A DNA stretch of 64,000 bases, from assembly GCA_030765055.1 (NCBI GenBank), contig CM060947.1, positions 49,842,047-49,906,046 of the forward strand. The letters run 5' to 3'. Below are positions 10,741-20,915 of this stretch, piece by piece. The stretch's first letter is position 1. Each line of letters starts with the position of its first letter. Under the pieces are notes generated by a model, which saw nothing but the letters and a program-made list of their open reading frames with translations, did not search any database and was not told the origin of the DNA. The stretch comes from Mantis religiosa (taxonomy: Eukaryota > Arthropoda > Insecta > Mantodea > Mantidae). Both the position numbers and the translations under genes were made by a program.

Positions 10741-11769
10741 ATGCCTAAGAAAACGCGGCAATCATCCAATGTGCCAGTTACAATGGATTCACATGATGTA
10801 ATAGCTTCGACTTCTGCTTTAGCTAATCAAAGTGCACATGTACCTAGTAATTTAGAAGTATCCATGGCACCTAATGTTAATCAGACTCAGACAATGCAAG
10901 TTTCTCGGCCTTTTATTGATCCACCCTGTTTTGACAGGATAGCACTGATATCTCCTTCAGAATTTTTGAGAAAATTTAACTTAGTTTCTACAGCAAATGG
11001 TTGGTCAGATGTACAAAAGTTGAAGTTTTTCCCATGTTACTTGCGAGACACAGCAGCACTGTGGTACCGAACTTTTTGCCATAGACACCCTGAGCATGAT
11101 TGGCATTTTCTAACTCAACAGTTTTTGGCAGCTTTTCAAATGTCCAATCAAGATGAATTGTTGGAAATTAAACTTAGGCAGAGGGTACAATTAGAAAATG
11201 AACCTGTATTAGATTACATTTATGATGTATTATCCTTGTGTGACCAAGTTAACGCTGCAATGACACAAATGGAGCAGGTAAAAAACTTAGTGAAAGGATT
11301 GAAACCTCAGTATGTGCAAGCTTTGCTCCCATTAAATCCACAAACAGTTGAGGAGGTTTTACAAATTATTAAAAGCATTGATAAAGCTAATTTTTATGTG
11401 CAACATAGACAACATTTAGTACAAGCACAAACAGCAACTTACACTTCTCCACCTGTGTCATCTGCACCTGTTTTATCACGGTTTGAAAGTGTAAATCACT
11501 CTGAACCAGTTATTAATGTTGTTTCCACATTGAGTGAACAGGTCACTAAACTTGCTACCCAAATGCAACAGCTTCAGTCTCAATTCACTGCTGCTGCATC
11601 TACTGTGCAGCCACCTCCACTTAAGCCTCCAAGACATCATGAAAAGAGACAGCAGGCACCTATTGTGTGTTACAATTGCAACAAGCGTGGTCATATGGCA
11701 CGTAATTGCTGGACTTCACCATCTGCTTCAAAAAACTCGAGAGGCCCAGCCTCCAACGACATAACCTAG
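10741..11769 (+). CDS. gag: gypsy Gag polyprotein
   Basis: 342 residues, start at the first ATG after the leader. Residues about 60-200 are a retrotransposon Gag core: FDRIALISPSEFLRKFNLV, then KLKFFPCYLRDTAALWYRTF and a capsid-like helical region. A Gln/Pro-rich linker follows (residues ~215-300). One CCHC zinc knuckle, CYNCNKRGHMARNC, sits at residues 310-323 with the standard C-x2-C-x4-H-x4-C spacing and would bind element RNA. The frame overlaps pol by 64 bp and holds a slippery sequence near its end. No stops or frameshifts. Confidence 0.93.
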   Translation: MPKKTRQSSNVPVTMDSHDVIASTSALANQSAHVPSNLEVSMAPNVNQTQTMQVSRPFIDPPCFDRIALISPSEFLRKFNLVSTANGWSDVQKLKFFPCYLRDTAALWYRTFCHRHPEHDWHFLTQQFLAAFQMSNQDELLEIKLRQRVQLENEPVLDYIYDVLSLCDQVNAAMTQMEQVKNLVKGLKPQYVQALLPLNPQTVEEVLQIIKSIDKANFYVQHRQHLVQAQTATYTSPPVSSAPVLSRFESVNHSEPVINVVSTLSEQVTKLATQMQQLQSQFTAAASTVQPPPLKPPRHHEKRQQAPIVCYNCNKRGHMARNCWTSPSASKNSRGPASNDIT

Positions 11770-14700
11770 AGGTACCCAAAGTAAGTTCACCTGTGTCTAA
11801 TGTTGTTTCTCTTCCAGGTCAAATTTTGCAAATTTTGGGGTCCATTGGGGAGTCAAAACTTCCAATTTTGTTGGATACAGGAAGTGCAGTTAGCATTGTG
11901 AATGCAGCTCATATCAATGACATTTCTAAAATGAAACCTGTCGAGATTTTGCTTAAAACAGCTGGTAACAAGTTATTAGATGCGCCTTATCAAACAAATT
12001 TGAAATTTCAAATTAATGACTTTGTTTTTCAGGAAGATGTGTTAGTGGTAAAAGACTTGGCACATAATCTCATTTTGGGTAATGACTTTCTAGCTTCACA
12101 TAAAGTTACCATTGATTATTCTTGTGCAGAAGTTAAGATTCAAACTCATGAGGGAGAATTTGTACACATTCCTTTTGAAACAACATGTGGTGGTCCCTTT
12201 ACAGATATTGCTGTGATTCCATTGAACGATGAGGTACAGATAGTTAATAAAGTTTCTGTTGTAAAAGATGTTAAATTGCCACCGCTTACTACTTGTTTTG
12301 TGGCAGTGCAGCCTTCAGCTGATATTACAAATGAGGTTATGTTCGAGCCTTCTACCAGTATTATGCATAAGAAGAATATTTCTATTCCACCTGTAGTTTG
12401 CAAATCTTCAAAGGACTTTGTGATACCAGTACATAATAATTCAGCTGTTCCTCAAACACTTTTTGCTAAAACTGTATTAGCTAATGCTCATGAGGTTGCA
12501 TTTGTGCAAAGTAACTCAGTTTCACCTAAGGATGTTACTCCATTGAACGCTCCAAAGTTTGAATTTAATGTTAATACCAACTTAACTGAAGCTCAAAAGT
12601 CAGATCTTCATAATCTGTTGTTAAAATATGAACATGTTTTTGCCACTTCATTGCAAGATTTAGGCTCAACTAATGTAGCTGAATTTAAAATAGAGGTAAA
12701 GGATGACAAACCTATTAAGCAACGACCCTATAGGGTAGCTCATAAGCAGAAAGAGATTATTTCCCAACAAGTAGAGGAAATGAAAAATGCTGGTATTATT
12801 AGAGATTCTCAGTCACCTTGGTCATCACCTGTTGTGTTGGTAAAGAAAAAAGATGGCTCTATGCGGTTTTGTGTAGATTATCGTCAACTGAATAAGGTTA
12901 CAGTAAATTCAGCCTTTCCCTTGCCTCTTATTGATGACCTCCTTAGTTACCTTGGAGAAGCTAAATGGTTTGCTTCCTTAGATTTGTTGTCAGCATACTT
13001 TCAAATTCCTTTAGAGGAGAATAGTAAAAAGTATACCTCATTTGTTACTCATGAAGGGCAGTATGAATTTGAACGTTTGTCTTTTGGGCTTGCTAATGCA
13101 CCAAGATTTTTCAGTTTTGTTGCTGAGAAATTGTTAGGAGACTTGAAATTTAAGAAAGCTTTAGCATATTTGGACGATATTGTTGTTTTTGCCAAAACTT
13201 TTGAACAATTATTAGAAAACTTAGAAGCTGTTTTTCAACGTTTGGAAATGCATAATTTTAAACTGAAACCTGGGAAATGTTTCTTTGCTATGGAAAAGAT
13301 AAAGTTATTGGGTTTTGAAGTATCTAAAGATGGAATTTCCCCAGATTCTGAGAAAGTTACAGTGATCAAAGAACTACCACGCCCAAAGAATGTTAGAGAC
13401 GTGAGAAAAGTTTTGGGTTTGTTCAATTTCTACAGGAAATTTATTAAGAATTACTCTTACATTGCCCATCCATTGATTCAGCTGACCAAGAAAAGTCAAA
13501 GTTTTATTTGGTGCCCGGATCAGCAAACAGCATTCCAGCAGTTAAAGAACTCTCTTGTTTCTGCCCCTGTGTTGGCTCATTATAATCCTGGAGCCTATAC
13601 AGAATTACACACTGATGCTAGTGGTCTAGGAATAGGATGTGTTTTACTACAGAAAGTAAATGATAATCTTAGACCTATTGCATATGCTTCTAGAACTTTG
13701 TCAAAATGTGAAAGAAATTACAGTGTACCAGAGTTAGAGCTTTTGGCAATCGTTTTTGGTTTAACACATTTCAGGACTTTTGTGTATGGCTATAAAGTGC
13801 ATGTTATTTCAGACCATCACTCCCTTTGTTATCTGAACAATTTAAAGGATTTGACAGGCCGGTTGGCTCGATGGAGTCTAAAGTTACAGGAATTTGATTA
13901 TGATATATGTTATAAATCTGGTAAGAAACATAATGACGCAGATGTTTTGTCAAGGTTCCCTGTGTTACAGCCTGAAGAGCATCAAATTGAACAACTTGAT
14001 GAGCTAATTACCTGTTTGCTATCACCGGTTGAGGTTGCTCAGAAACAAAATGATGATCCAGTTCTGACTCCAATTATTAATGCCCTTAAGGATCCTGAAT
14101 CTGCTCCTGCTAAGGTTCAACGTCAAGCTTCTACCTATATTTTGAAAAGTGATGTCTTGTACAGGAAAAATTCGAGTTCTACTGGTCCCTTGCATTTACT
14201 AGTCATTCCTGAGGTGTTAAAGCATGAAATTTTGTCCTCATGTCATGATGATCCACTATCTGGTCATTTAGGTTTTTCTAAAACTTTTAGTAAGATTAAT
14301 TCAAGATACTACTGGATAGGTATGAAAAAAGATATTGAGCATTTTGTGAAAACTTGTCCAAGTTGTCAGTCTAGGAAGGCACCTAAGAATCAAAAACCTG
14401 CTGGTCTTTTGCAGCCTATTCCAGTTAACTTTATTGGAGAACGTTGGGGAATAGATTTGTTAGGCCCTTTGCCTCGTTCTACGTCGGGTCATAAGTATAT
14501 CATAGTTGCTACAGAATATGCTTCTAGGTGGGTTGAAGCTGCCCCTCTCTCTTTGGCTACCATTCCCCAGGTTACTAAGTTCATCTTACATCAGATTATT
14601 TGCAGGCATGGGGCCCCTGCCATGTTACTGTCTGATCGTGGTAGTGTCTTTCTGAGTGAAGTAACCCAGGAACTCTTGAAAGCTTTGTCAGTTTCCCCTC

Positions 14701-15287
14701 ATTTTACTAGTTCATACCACCCTGCATGCAACGGCCTTACTGAACGATTTAACCAGACTTTACTAAATTGTCTTAGTCATTTTGTGGATTCAAATCAGCG
14801 CAATTGGTCTAATGTTTTACCATATGTGATTTTTTCATACAATTCTTCTGTTCAGGAAACTACAAAATTTTCACCATTCTATTTGATATATGGTCGTGAA
14901 CCTTCCTTACCAAATCAGGTGCAACTTCAGGCCACTTCAAATGATTTATTTGTTCGGCAAACTTTGGAAGAGATTCAGAAAGCTCGTGAAGTAGCCATCC
15001 ATAATATTAATCAGCAACAGATTAAACAGAAAGAAAGATATGATGCTAAGCATAGAGATACTCATTTTGCAGCAGGTCAGCTTGTTAAGATTTTTACTCC
15101 AATTAGGAAAAAGGGAAAATGTACCAAATTGCTTCATAGATATTTTGGGCCTTTTGAAATTGTTCGACAAATTACTCCTGTTACTTATGTGGTTCGTCGA
15201 CCAAATGCTCCTAGAGTTAAGGAACAATCAGTACATGTTTCTAGGATATTCCCATATTTTGATCCTGTGGGACCATATAGACTGTAA
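11706..15287 (+). CDS. pol: gypsy Pol polyprotein (PR-RT-RNaseH-IN)
   Basis: 1,193 codons in the open frame; translation most likely enters from gag at the slip site rather than at the ATG. Numbering from 11706: aspartic protease LLDTGSAVSIV with Asp57; reverse transcriptase around 340-520 with FCVDYRQLNK and YLDD at 488-491; RNase H with HTDASG (Asp637); integrase with an N-terminal HHCC zinc finger (GHLGFSKTF, then TCPSCQ) and catalytic Asp917 (WGIDLLGP), Asp977 (SDRGS) and Glu1013 (GLTERFNQ), a DD-35-E spacing. Every catalytic residue checked is present and there are no stops, so the protein could be functional. No chromodomain follows the integrase. Confidence 0.95.
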   Translation: MLDFTICFKKLERPSLQRHNLEVPKVSSPVSNVVSLPGQILQILGSIGESKLPILLDTGSAVSIVNAAHINDISKMKPVEILLKTAGNKLLDAPYQTNLKFQINDFVFQEDVLVVKDLAHNLILGNDFLASHKVTIDYSCAEVKIQTHEGEFVHIPFETTCGGPFTDIAVIPLNDEVQIVNKVSVVKDVKLPPLTTCFVAVQPSADITNEVMFEPSTSIMHKKNISIPPVVCKSSKDFVIPVHNNSAVPQTLFAKTVLANAHEVAFVQSNSVSPKDVTPLNAPKFEFNVNTNLTEAQKSDLHNLLLKYEHVFATSLQDLGSTNVAEFKIEVKDDKPIKQRPYRVAHKQKEIISQQVEEMKNAGIIRDSQSPWSSPVVLVKKKDGSMRFCVDYRQLNKVTVNSAFPLPLIDDLLSYLGEAKWFASLDLLSAYFQIPLEENSKKYTSFVTHEGQYEFERLSFGLANAPRFFSFVAEKLLGDLKFKKALAYLDDIVVFAKTFEQLLENLEAVFQRLEMHNFKLKPGKCFFAMEKIKLLGFEVSKDGISPDSEKVTVIKELPRPKNVRDVRKVLGLFNFYRKFIKNYSYIAHPLIQLTKKSQSFIWCPDQQTAFQQLKNSLVSAPVLAHYNPGAYTELHTDASGLGIGCVLLQKVNDNLRPIAYASRTLSKCERNYSVPELELLAIVFGLTHFRTFVYGYKVHVISDHHSLCYLNNLKDLTGRLARWSLKLQEFDYDICYKSGKKHNDADVLSRFPVLQPEEHQIEQLDELITCLLSPVEVAQKQNDDPVLTPIINALKDPESAPAKVQRQASTYILKSDVLYRKNSSSTGPLHLLVIPEVLKHEILSSCHDDPLSGHLGFSKTFSKINSRYYWIGMKKDIEHFVKTCPSCQSRKAPKNQKPAGLLQPIPVNFIGERWGIDLLGPLPRSTSGHKYIIVATEYASRWVEAAPLSLATIPQVTKFILHQIICRHGAPAMLLSDRGSVFLSEVTQELLKALSVSPHFTSSYHPACNGLTERFNQTLLNCLSHFVDSNQRNWSNVLPYVIFSYNSSVQETTKFSPFYLIYGREPSLPNQVQLQATSNDLFVRQTLEEIQKAREVAIHNINQQQIKQKERYDAKHRDTHFAAGQLVKIFTPIRKKGKCTKLLHRYFGPFEIVRQITPVTYVVRRPNAPRVKEQSVHVSRIFPYFDPVGPYRL
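11730..11753 (+). promoter_or_regulatory. probable -1 ribosomal frameshift signal, gag to pol
   Basis: A AAA AAC (11730-11736) is in register with gag (codons AAA at 11731 and AAC at 11734), the canonical -1 slippery heptamer. Pol is in the -1 frame relative to gag. Four bases downstream a perfect 5-bp hairpin, GAGGC-CCA-GCCTC, spans 11741-11753. The stem is short, so efficiency cannot be judged from sequence. Confidence 0.7.
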
Positions 15288-17566
15288 ATGCATTTTGCTT
15301 TTCTTTTGTGTCACATTAAATGTAAAAAGGTTGTATGTAAAGTATATTGCCCCTTGTTTTCTGAGTGAGAATTTTGAGATTTAGTGTATAGTGTGCTAAG
15401 CTATTTTGTTTTGGAATATGATGTATATTATTGGCAAATGGCAATACTTGGATAGATGTTTGATGAATTAGATGTCAAAAGTTGAACATACAATTGTTAT
15501 TATTGAAAGTCACAATTAATTGATATTAAAAGTATATGTTCCCTAATAACTGTTTTGAGTTGAATAACCTCATTTGATGATAAATTTTACAATGATTAGG
15601 AAATTGAAATTTTGTTTATTAATTTTAAGTTTACATTCTGGAATAGTGCTGTGCTACCTCGATAAGAAGGATGAATGAAATTATGTGTGATTATGTGAAA
15701 GATGTAGAGGTAAAGTTTATCTGGTTAATGGGGTTGCTGTAATGTGCCCGTTAATCCAGTGTTTTAGGCTCGATAAATGGCTGAAATGTGCTTATCGATG
15801 CAAGTAATTAAGTGTATTTTTGAGTTTTGTTTAGCATTGGTGCTGAAATGTGCATGCTAAGATGATGAGGAAAACCTGAATCACAGAGAGGTTTGTGAAT
15901 GACTGTTATGAAGCTGAGACCTGGGGATGTTCTGTTTGTCATCCTCGCCATAGTTACCAGGTATTTGGGAGATAGCACATTACTAGTACAGATGTTTACT
16001 TTGTCTCTTTATTGCAGGATGCTAATAGTTTGAACATTTTGATAAAATTGTTTTGCATTAAGAGTGATATATATTTTGGAGTTGTGTGATTACCAGTATG
16101 CTTTAATGGTTTATTGAATTCTAAGTTTTATGTTGAAAAGCAAAAGTACCCTTCAATGTATACAAAAGTTTTAGAATAGGCTAAGACATGATACTATATT
16201 TTCTCTTTTGTGTATCTAGGATGTGAAATTTTGAGGCCCCAGAACTTAATTTTTCTTTCAGTTTTGTTCTATGTATTGTGTTGTAGAACGATTTTTTTTT
16301 TTTTTTCCGTTGGGGTAGTAATGTGACAGTAGTTTTGTTGGCATGCAAAATGTTGATGTTAGTAGATTGTAAGTAGTTTTGTTGATTTGAAAGGTAGTAG
16401 TACTGATGATATTAAGTAGTGCGCGCACATAATAAATATGATTGAAATTATAATGGTAAAACAAAGAGAAAAACTGAGCTCATTTTTGTTTAAGTGTACA
16501 CGTCAGTTTTTGTTAAAAAATTTATGGCCACGTGTAATATTTTGGGGTACCCCTCTAATTGTAAGTTTTGGTATTTTGAAAATTTGTAATATTTTTATTC
16601 AATGTTTTGGAAGGTCAAATTATTTTGTGCTGTGTGTGTATTGTATTATTTCTACCCTAAGGGGTTTTTGTAAAGTTTTGATTGTGACATTCCTATGTTT
16701 TATGTATTCTTTTGTGAAGATTATTTTGTGAAGATTATTTGATTTATCTTGTCAAAATTTGTAAGCTATATATATTGCCGAGTGATGGAAATTATCTTAG
16801 TTTTATCATGTATCTTGCTACCCAGATGGGGTGTACCTAATTTTTTTGTATTATTTATTATTGTTCAGAAGTGAAGTTTGTTTTTAATGATGTAGTTGTC
16901 TTCTGTAATTGACGTACACTTATATTTTTGGAAATAATGTTGTAGTATGATGATACGTATCAAGCCAGCCCTATTTATCTGCGTTCCTGCTGCACCACAC
17001 TGTTCCTGCCGAACTGTTTGCACCATGGGAGTACTAAACCTGCCACACTGCCTTGTGTCATCGGGCTCTGGTCCGCCCTTTATGACCACTGTTCGTCAGA
17101 GCTTTGGCAGCTATTAGTGCTGTCACTTCGTACCTGTGTTGGGGGCAGAAGAACTATTAATGCCCCACATTGTTATTCAGTGTAGAGCAAGTACAATTGT
17201 GCTCAATTCAGTGGTCTTTATTCATCAGTGACTGCAGTGCAAGCTTCAAGTTTTTTATTACATTTGTGAGACCAGTGGGAATGGAATGTACTGTTCAGGC
17301 AGGTTGTGAAACTTTTTTTGCTTGGTGCAGTAGTGGTGAAAAGTGCTGAACTTCATTTATTTTTCTTTGAGGGCTTTTTAATTAAAGTTATAGACAGACA
17401 CTGGAGTAAAGAAACGAATGTGTAACGTCAAGAGAAGATTTATGTTTGTAATACTGTTTGTGATGTTTGTATGCTAATTTTTTTTTTTTTGTTCCATCAC
17501 TCGAGCGAGTTTCTTTTCATTTGTTATTAATTGTTCTGTTGACCCTGGGTCAACAGCTTGTGGTCC
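15288..17566 (+). other. long non-coding 3' region of the gypsy element
   Basis: About 2.3 kb between the pol stop and the polypurine tract. The longest plus-strand frame is 97 codons (16438-16731), hydrophobic and without similarity I recognise. No Env features (furin-type site, fusion peptide, anchored ectodomain) are visible. T-rich tracts occur at 16,292 and 17,480. Confidence 0.75.
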
Positions 17567-17575
17567 GGGGGGAGG
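17567..17575 (+). promoter_or_regulatory. polypurine tract of the gypsy element
   Basis: GGGGGGAGG directly abuts the 3' LTR, the position and composition of a plus-strand priming site. Confidence 0.85.
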
Positions 17576-17969
17576 TGTGGCAACCCTGTATGGGTTGTCA
17601 GACCTGGCGCCACTGGCTGATCTTTGTTCATTGGTTGCGCTGGAGAGGGGGTTGGCTTCCTCTTCCGAGACGACCGCCCGCCACCAGAGAGAGAGGATGT
17701 GTTTGTAGCAACCCTCCGGGACACAAGCCTCATTGAATGTAAGTTGTCTGGAATTATTAAACCTCTTTTTAAAATGTATTTGTGAGTTTTCCTTCGCTGG
17801 ACCTTCCACCTTTCACCACCATACAGGTAAGCTAGTTATCAGTAAAATAACATGTCCACCCTACCGCGTGGTGTAACTAGTGTTTGTTGAGATGGTTTCG
17901 CTCTACCGCTACGGATTCCCCCCAAAGCTAATAAATATTTAAATCTATTCTAATGTAGGGTGTGTGACA
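17576..17969 (+). repeat. 3' LTR of the gypsy element
   Basis: 394 bp, TG...CA, matching the 5' LTR along its length except for one extra TG in GGGTGTGTGACA. Near-identity of the LTRs indicates a recent insertion. Confidence 0.95.
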
Positions 17970-18106
17970 ATATCGCTATTTCAATGTCCGCGATATAGTT
18001 TTCAATGTTTTTTGTGTAATCTACACATGTTTTTAGGCCTTTGTTTAGAAAATCTATTTCTTTCTCCGTGAAGTTGCATGTGGATAGATTCGTTACATTG
18101 TTAGGT
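17970..18106 (-). pseudogene. PLE-1 remaining 5' segment
   Basis: On the minus strand this encodes NVTNLSTCNFTEKEIDFLNK followed by GLKTCVDYTKNIENYIADIE. PLE-2 has NVVNLSNQNFTKTELNMLNL and GLKTCVDYSNQIEDYIADIQ at the same place, so the assignment is secure. The element is truncated at about 18106, where an unrelated repeat begins; this is either the natural 5' truncation of PLE-1 or a later rearrangement. Confidence 0.88.
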
Positions 18107-18394
18107 TTTTGACACTCTCATGTGGTGCAAAAATAGCACAGTGCTGGGGAGGGTTTTCTCCGTGTCCACTGGTTTCCCCCACCAGTATTCCATCAAATTG
18201 CTCCACCATCTTTCCATCATTTCATCTTGCCCTCATTCTGCCATCCACTTCCCTCACTCTCATACCAGGCAACCGCTGATCATCCATCCTGGATTCTCTC
18301 TATCACTGATCCAGAGATTCGGTTACTCAACCCGTATAAGGGTTAAGAGGAACAAGAATATCCTGACACCACGTACTGGTATAAAAGGGCAGTT
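18107..18394 (+). repeat. unclassified repeat fragment ending in the GAA array
   Basis: Pyrimidine-rich, higher in GC than its surroundings, and running directly into the GAA array at 18395. A simple-repeat tail after a non-coding segment suggests the 3' end of a LINE or SINE whose tail has expanded. The family was not recognised. Confidence 0.4.
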
Positions 18395-18901
18395 GAAGAA
18401 GAAGAAGAAGAAGAAGAAGAAGAAGAAGAAGAAGAAGAAGAAGAAGAAGAAGAAGAAGAAGAAGAAGAAGAAGAAGAAGAAGAAGAAGAGAGAAGAAGAA
18501 GAAGAAGAAGAAGAAGAAGAAGAAGAAGAAGAAGAAGAAGAAGAAGAAGAAGAAGAAGAAGAAGAAGAAGAAGAAGAAGAAGAAGAAGAAGAAGAAGAAG
18601 AAGAAGAAGAAGAAGAAGAAGAAGAAGAAGAAGAAGAAGAAGAAGAAGAAGAAGAAGAAGAAGAAGAAGAAAGAAGAAGAAGAAGAAGAAGAAGAAGAAG
18701 AAGAAGAGAAGAAGAAGAAGAAGAAGAAGAAGAAGAAGAAAGAAGAAGAAGAAGAAGAAGAAGAAGAAGAAGAAGAAGAAGAAGAAGAAGAAGAAGAAGA
18801 AGAAGAAGAAGAAGAAGAAGAAGAAGAAGAAGAAGAAGAAGAAGAAGAAGAAGAAGAAGAAGAAGAAGAAGAAGAAGAAGAAGAAGAAGAAGAAGAAGAA
18901 G

Positions 18902-18931
<30 letters not shown>
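18395..18931 (+). repeat. (GAA)n microsatellite, ~537 bp
   Basis: About 180 trinucleotide units, broken by four one- or two-base irregularities near 18490, 18670, 18706 and 18740 that shift the phase. It creates spurious Lys, Glu, Arg and Phe, Leu, Ser homopolymer frames on the two strands; these are not genes. Confidence 0.98.
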
Positions 18932-18932
<1 letters not shown>

Positions 18933-19319
18933 GTTTGTGAAGTGAAATTAATATGTTGACCATTGCCAAGCTAACTGATGTGAGCAAGCATTTTGTGAAC
19001 CCTGAATCTCGAACAAATCTGATGTGATGCACTCACAAACTTTCTCTACTCTTGGGCAAATTATTCTTACAAATGCTTATATATCTCTATATTAATCTAG
19101 ATAACATTTACAAAATTATATTAGTGCCAGTTTCCTTGCAGACAAAAGGAAAATACAGGGATACATAAGGCTTTAAGTGGTAGTCAAATCTTTTAAAGTT
19201 GAATGCTATATGATGTCTTTGAAATTCCATTCTCTTTGCATGTCCAAGAGATAAAAAAAATGAATAATGACTTTCCATTTGAGAAAAGTATAAGATGCAT
19301 CCAATCATTAACAACATAA
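18932..19319. other. no gene recognised
   Basis: AT-rich spacer between the GAA array and the next PLE relic; no frame or repeat family recognised. Confidence 0.4.
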
Positions 19320-20915
19320 AGACAGCTTGTTACAAACTGTCCAAGTGGATAAACAAGAAATTGAAGAAGCTACCAAAATAGGAAAGCCACAGTATTAACA
19401 ATTCATTGGAATTAATAAAACTAATGACCCAAAATTTTCTCCACTGCTGAATGGTATTTTTTGATGTAATATCTTTGTTCCCAAGTGCGCCAAGAGACAA
19501 AATTTGGAGTACATGCAGATATAGCTTCAGTCCCTCCAGTACACCGCCTGCGGTGCCGTATGTAGTAAAAGCAGGCGTTAAACACTACACATTTCATTTC
19601 ACAGACCAGAATATCATAGAAGAATACCTTCAGTTATCTGCACTAAACATCTTTTTTTTTTTTTTTGCATTTAATGAAAAGTTTTTCAAACAGAAACCAG
19701 GACTATCTATGGGTAACCAATTGTCCCCATTTCTGGCAGACCTTTCCATGAGCTGCTTGGAAACTCATATCACAAAGGCATTACACCTGCCTCGATAGCA
19801 TAGATGGTAGTGTGTCTGCCTCACATTCAAGAGGTCCCGAGTTCGAATCTTGGTCAGGGTCTGGATAAGGCTTTTCTGGGGTTTTTTCCTTATCCTTAAA
19901 GACGAATGTCATGTAATCATAAGCTCCATGGAACCCACACTCATTTGAGCATTATTTCACCAATGTCATTCATTGTCCGATATGACTAACGTTGGAGGGC
20001 ATGAATTAAAAAAAAGCCTTACCATTAATTTTCAAACATTGATATAAATAAATGGATGACATCTGGGTGATAAGTGAGAAACAGTAGGATGATTCGCAAG
20101 GACTACTTAATTTGTAGAATACTGCATTAGAATTTTCCATAGAAAGAGAGGAAAACAATGAAACCCCTTTCTTAGATTTGAAATTTAACACAAAACACAA
20201 AAAATTAAAATTTGGCATACATAGGAAAGAAACACACATAAAAAAAATTAATAAAATCAGATGGATACAACTCAAGAAAACAAAAGCATGCTGTTATCAA
20301 CAGTTTAACTTACAGGCTGGTCAATGTCTCCTAAAACAAGATGGAATATATCAAAGAGTACAACCATATAGTTTACACTGCAAAATACAACGGATTCAGT
20401 GGTCAAAAAGAAAATTGATAAATTCAAGACAACAGAGTTGCAAACAAATAACTATTTCTTCCCCAATCAGAAAAAACTTCATACAGAAAATTTACATACC
20501 ACTCCAGAGCTACACAGCTTTTCCAAAAGGTCTTTACAGAACACATTACTTTGGCTCCGCAGAACAAATTCAGTGTACAACACCTTTTGAAATCACATAA
20601 TGCAGAAGAGAAATCCACAGACGAAAACTCAGGTGCATACTGGATAAATTGCAAATGCTGTGATAAGTTTTACATTGGCAAAACAAAAAGGAATTTGAAT
20701 ATTAGGATTAAATATCATTTTAGGAATATCAAGAACAAAGAAATAGATAAATCACCAGTACATACCATTTTTTGAATGAGAATTACGATATAGAACAAGA
20801 AATCCATTTATTAAAAACTGCATTAACCTTGTAGGAAAAGATATTCATAAATAGGTATAAAAGAAAACTCTTCATTTTGAACACCGCCTTTGATGTGAAT
20901 TCAAACTGAGCTTAT
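19320..20915 (+). mobile_element. decayed Penelope-like element (PLE-D)
   Basis: Plus-strand relic with RT and nuclease blocks in the correct order but several frames. 19451-19480 reads VFFDVISLFPSAP (motif A). 19680-19770 reads KFFKQKPGLSMGNQ and LSPFLADLSMS (motif B). 20160-20250 reads TPFLDLKF and KFGIHRKETHI. 20551-20760 carries the nuclease with a GAYWINC version of GIY, then CDKFYIGKTKRNLNIR. A foreign segment at about 19520-19600, a T15 tract and a SINE interrupt it. Many stops; inactive. Confidence 0.85.
19786..20010 (+). mobile_element. tRNA-derived SINE, family A copy 2, inside PLE-D
   Basis: Begins CCTGCCTCGATAGCATAGATG, with GGTCCCGAGTTCGAATCTTG as the B-box region, then the shared SINE body and a terminal A-rich tail. 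It splits the PLE-D reading after ITKAL; a degenerate copy of the junction (AAGGCATTAC / AAGCCTTAC) suggests a target duplication. Confidence 0.85.

Larger units (their letters stand above)
9894..17969 (+). mobile_element. Ty3/gypsy LTR retrotransposon, nearly intact
   Basis: 8,076 bp from LTR to LTR: 5' LTR 9894-10285, primer-binding site, leader, gag 10741-11769, pol 11706-15287, 2.3 kb of non-coding sequence, polypurine tract, 3' LTR 17576-17969. It is flanked by a 4-bp target duplication ATAT (9890-9893 and 17970-17973). Excising the element and one ATAT rejoins the PLE-1 frame exactly (IEIA to IYNLPDN), which proves the insertion point. Domain order PR-RT-RNaseH-IN places it in Ty3/gypsy. 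No envelope-like gene and no chromodomain seen. Confidence 0.95.

Noticed and set aside
16438..16731. Possible env-like gene of the gypsy element
   Set aside because: 97 hydrophobic codons without signal peptide, cleavage site or ectodomain; too short and no upstream coding.
17474..17809. 111-codon minus frame identical to one at 9.9-10.1 kb
   Set aside because: It is the LTR read in reverse; both copies exist only because LTRs are duplicated.
18120..19032. Long frames of 279 (+) and 229 (-) codons
   Set aside because: They are translations of the GAA microsatellite (Lys/Glu/Arg or Phe/Leu/Ser runs), not genes.
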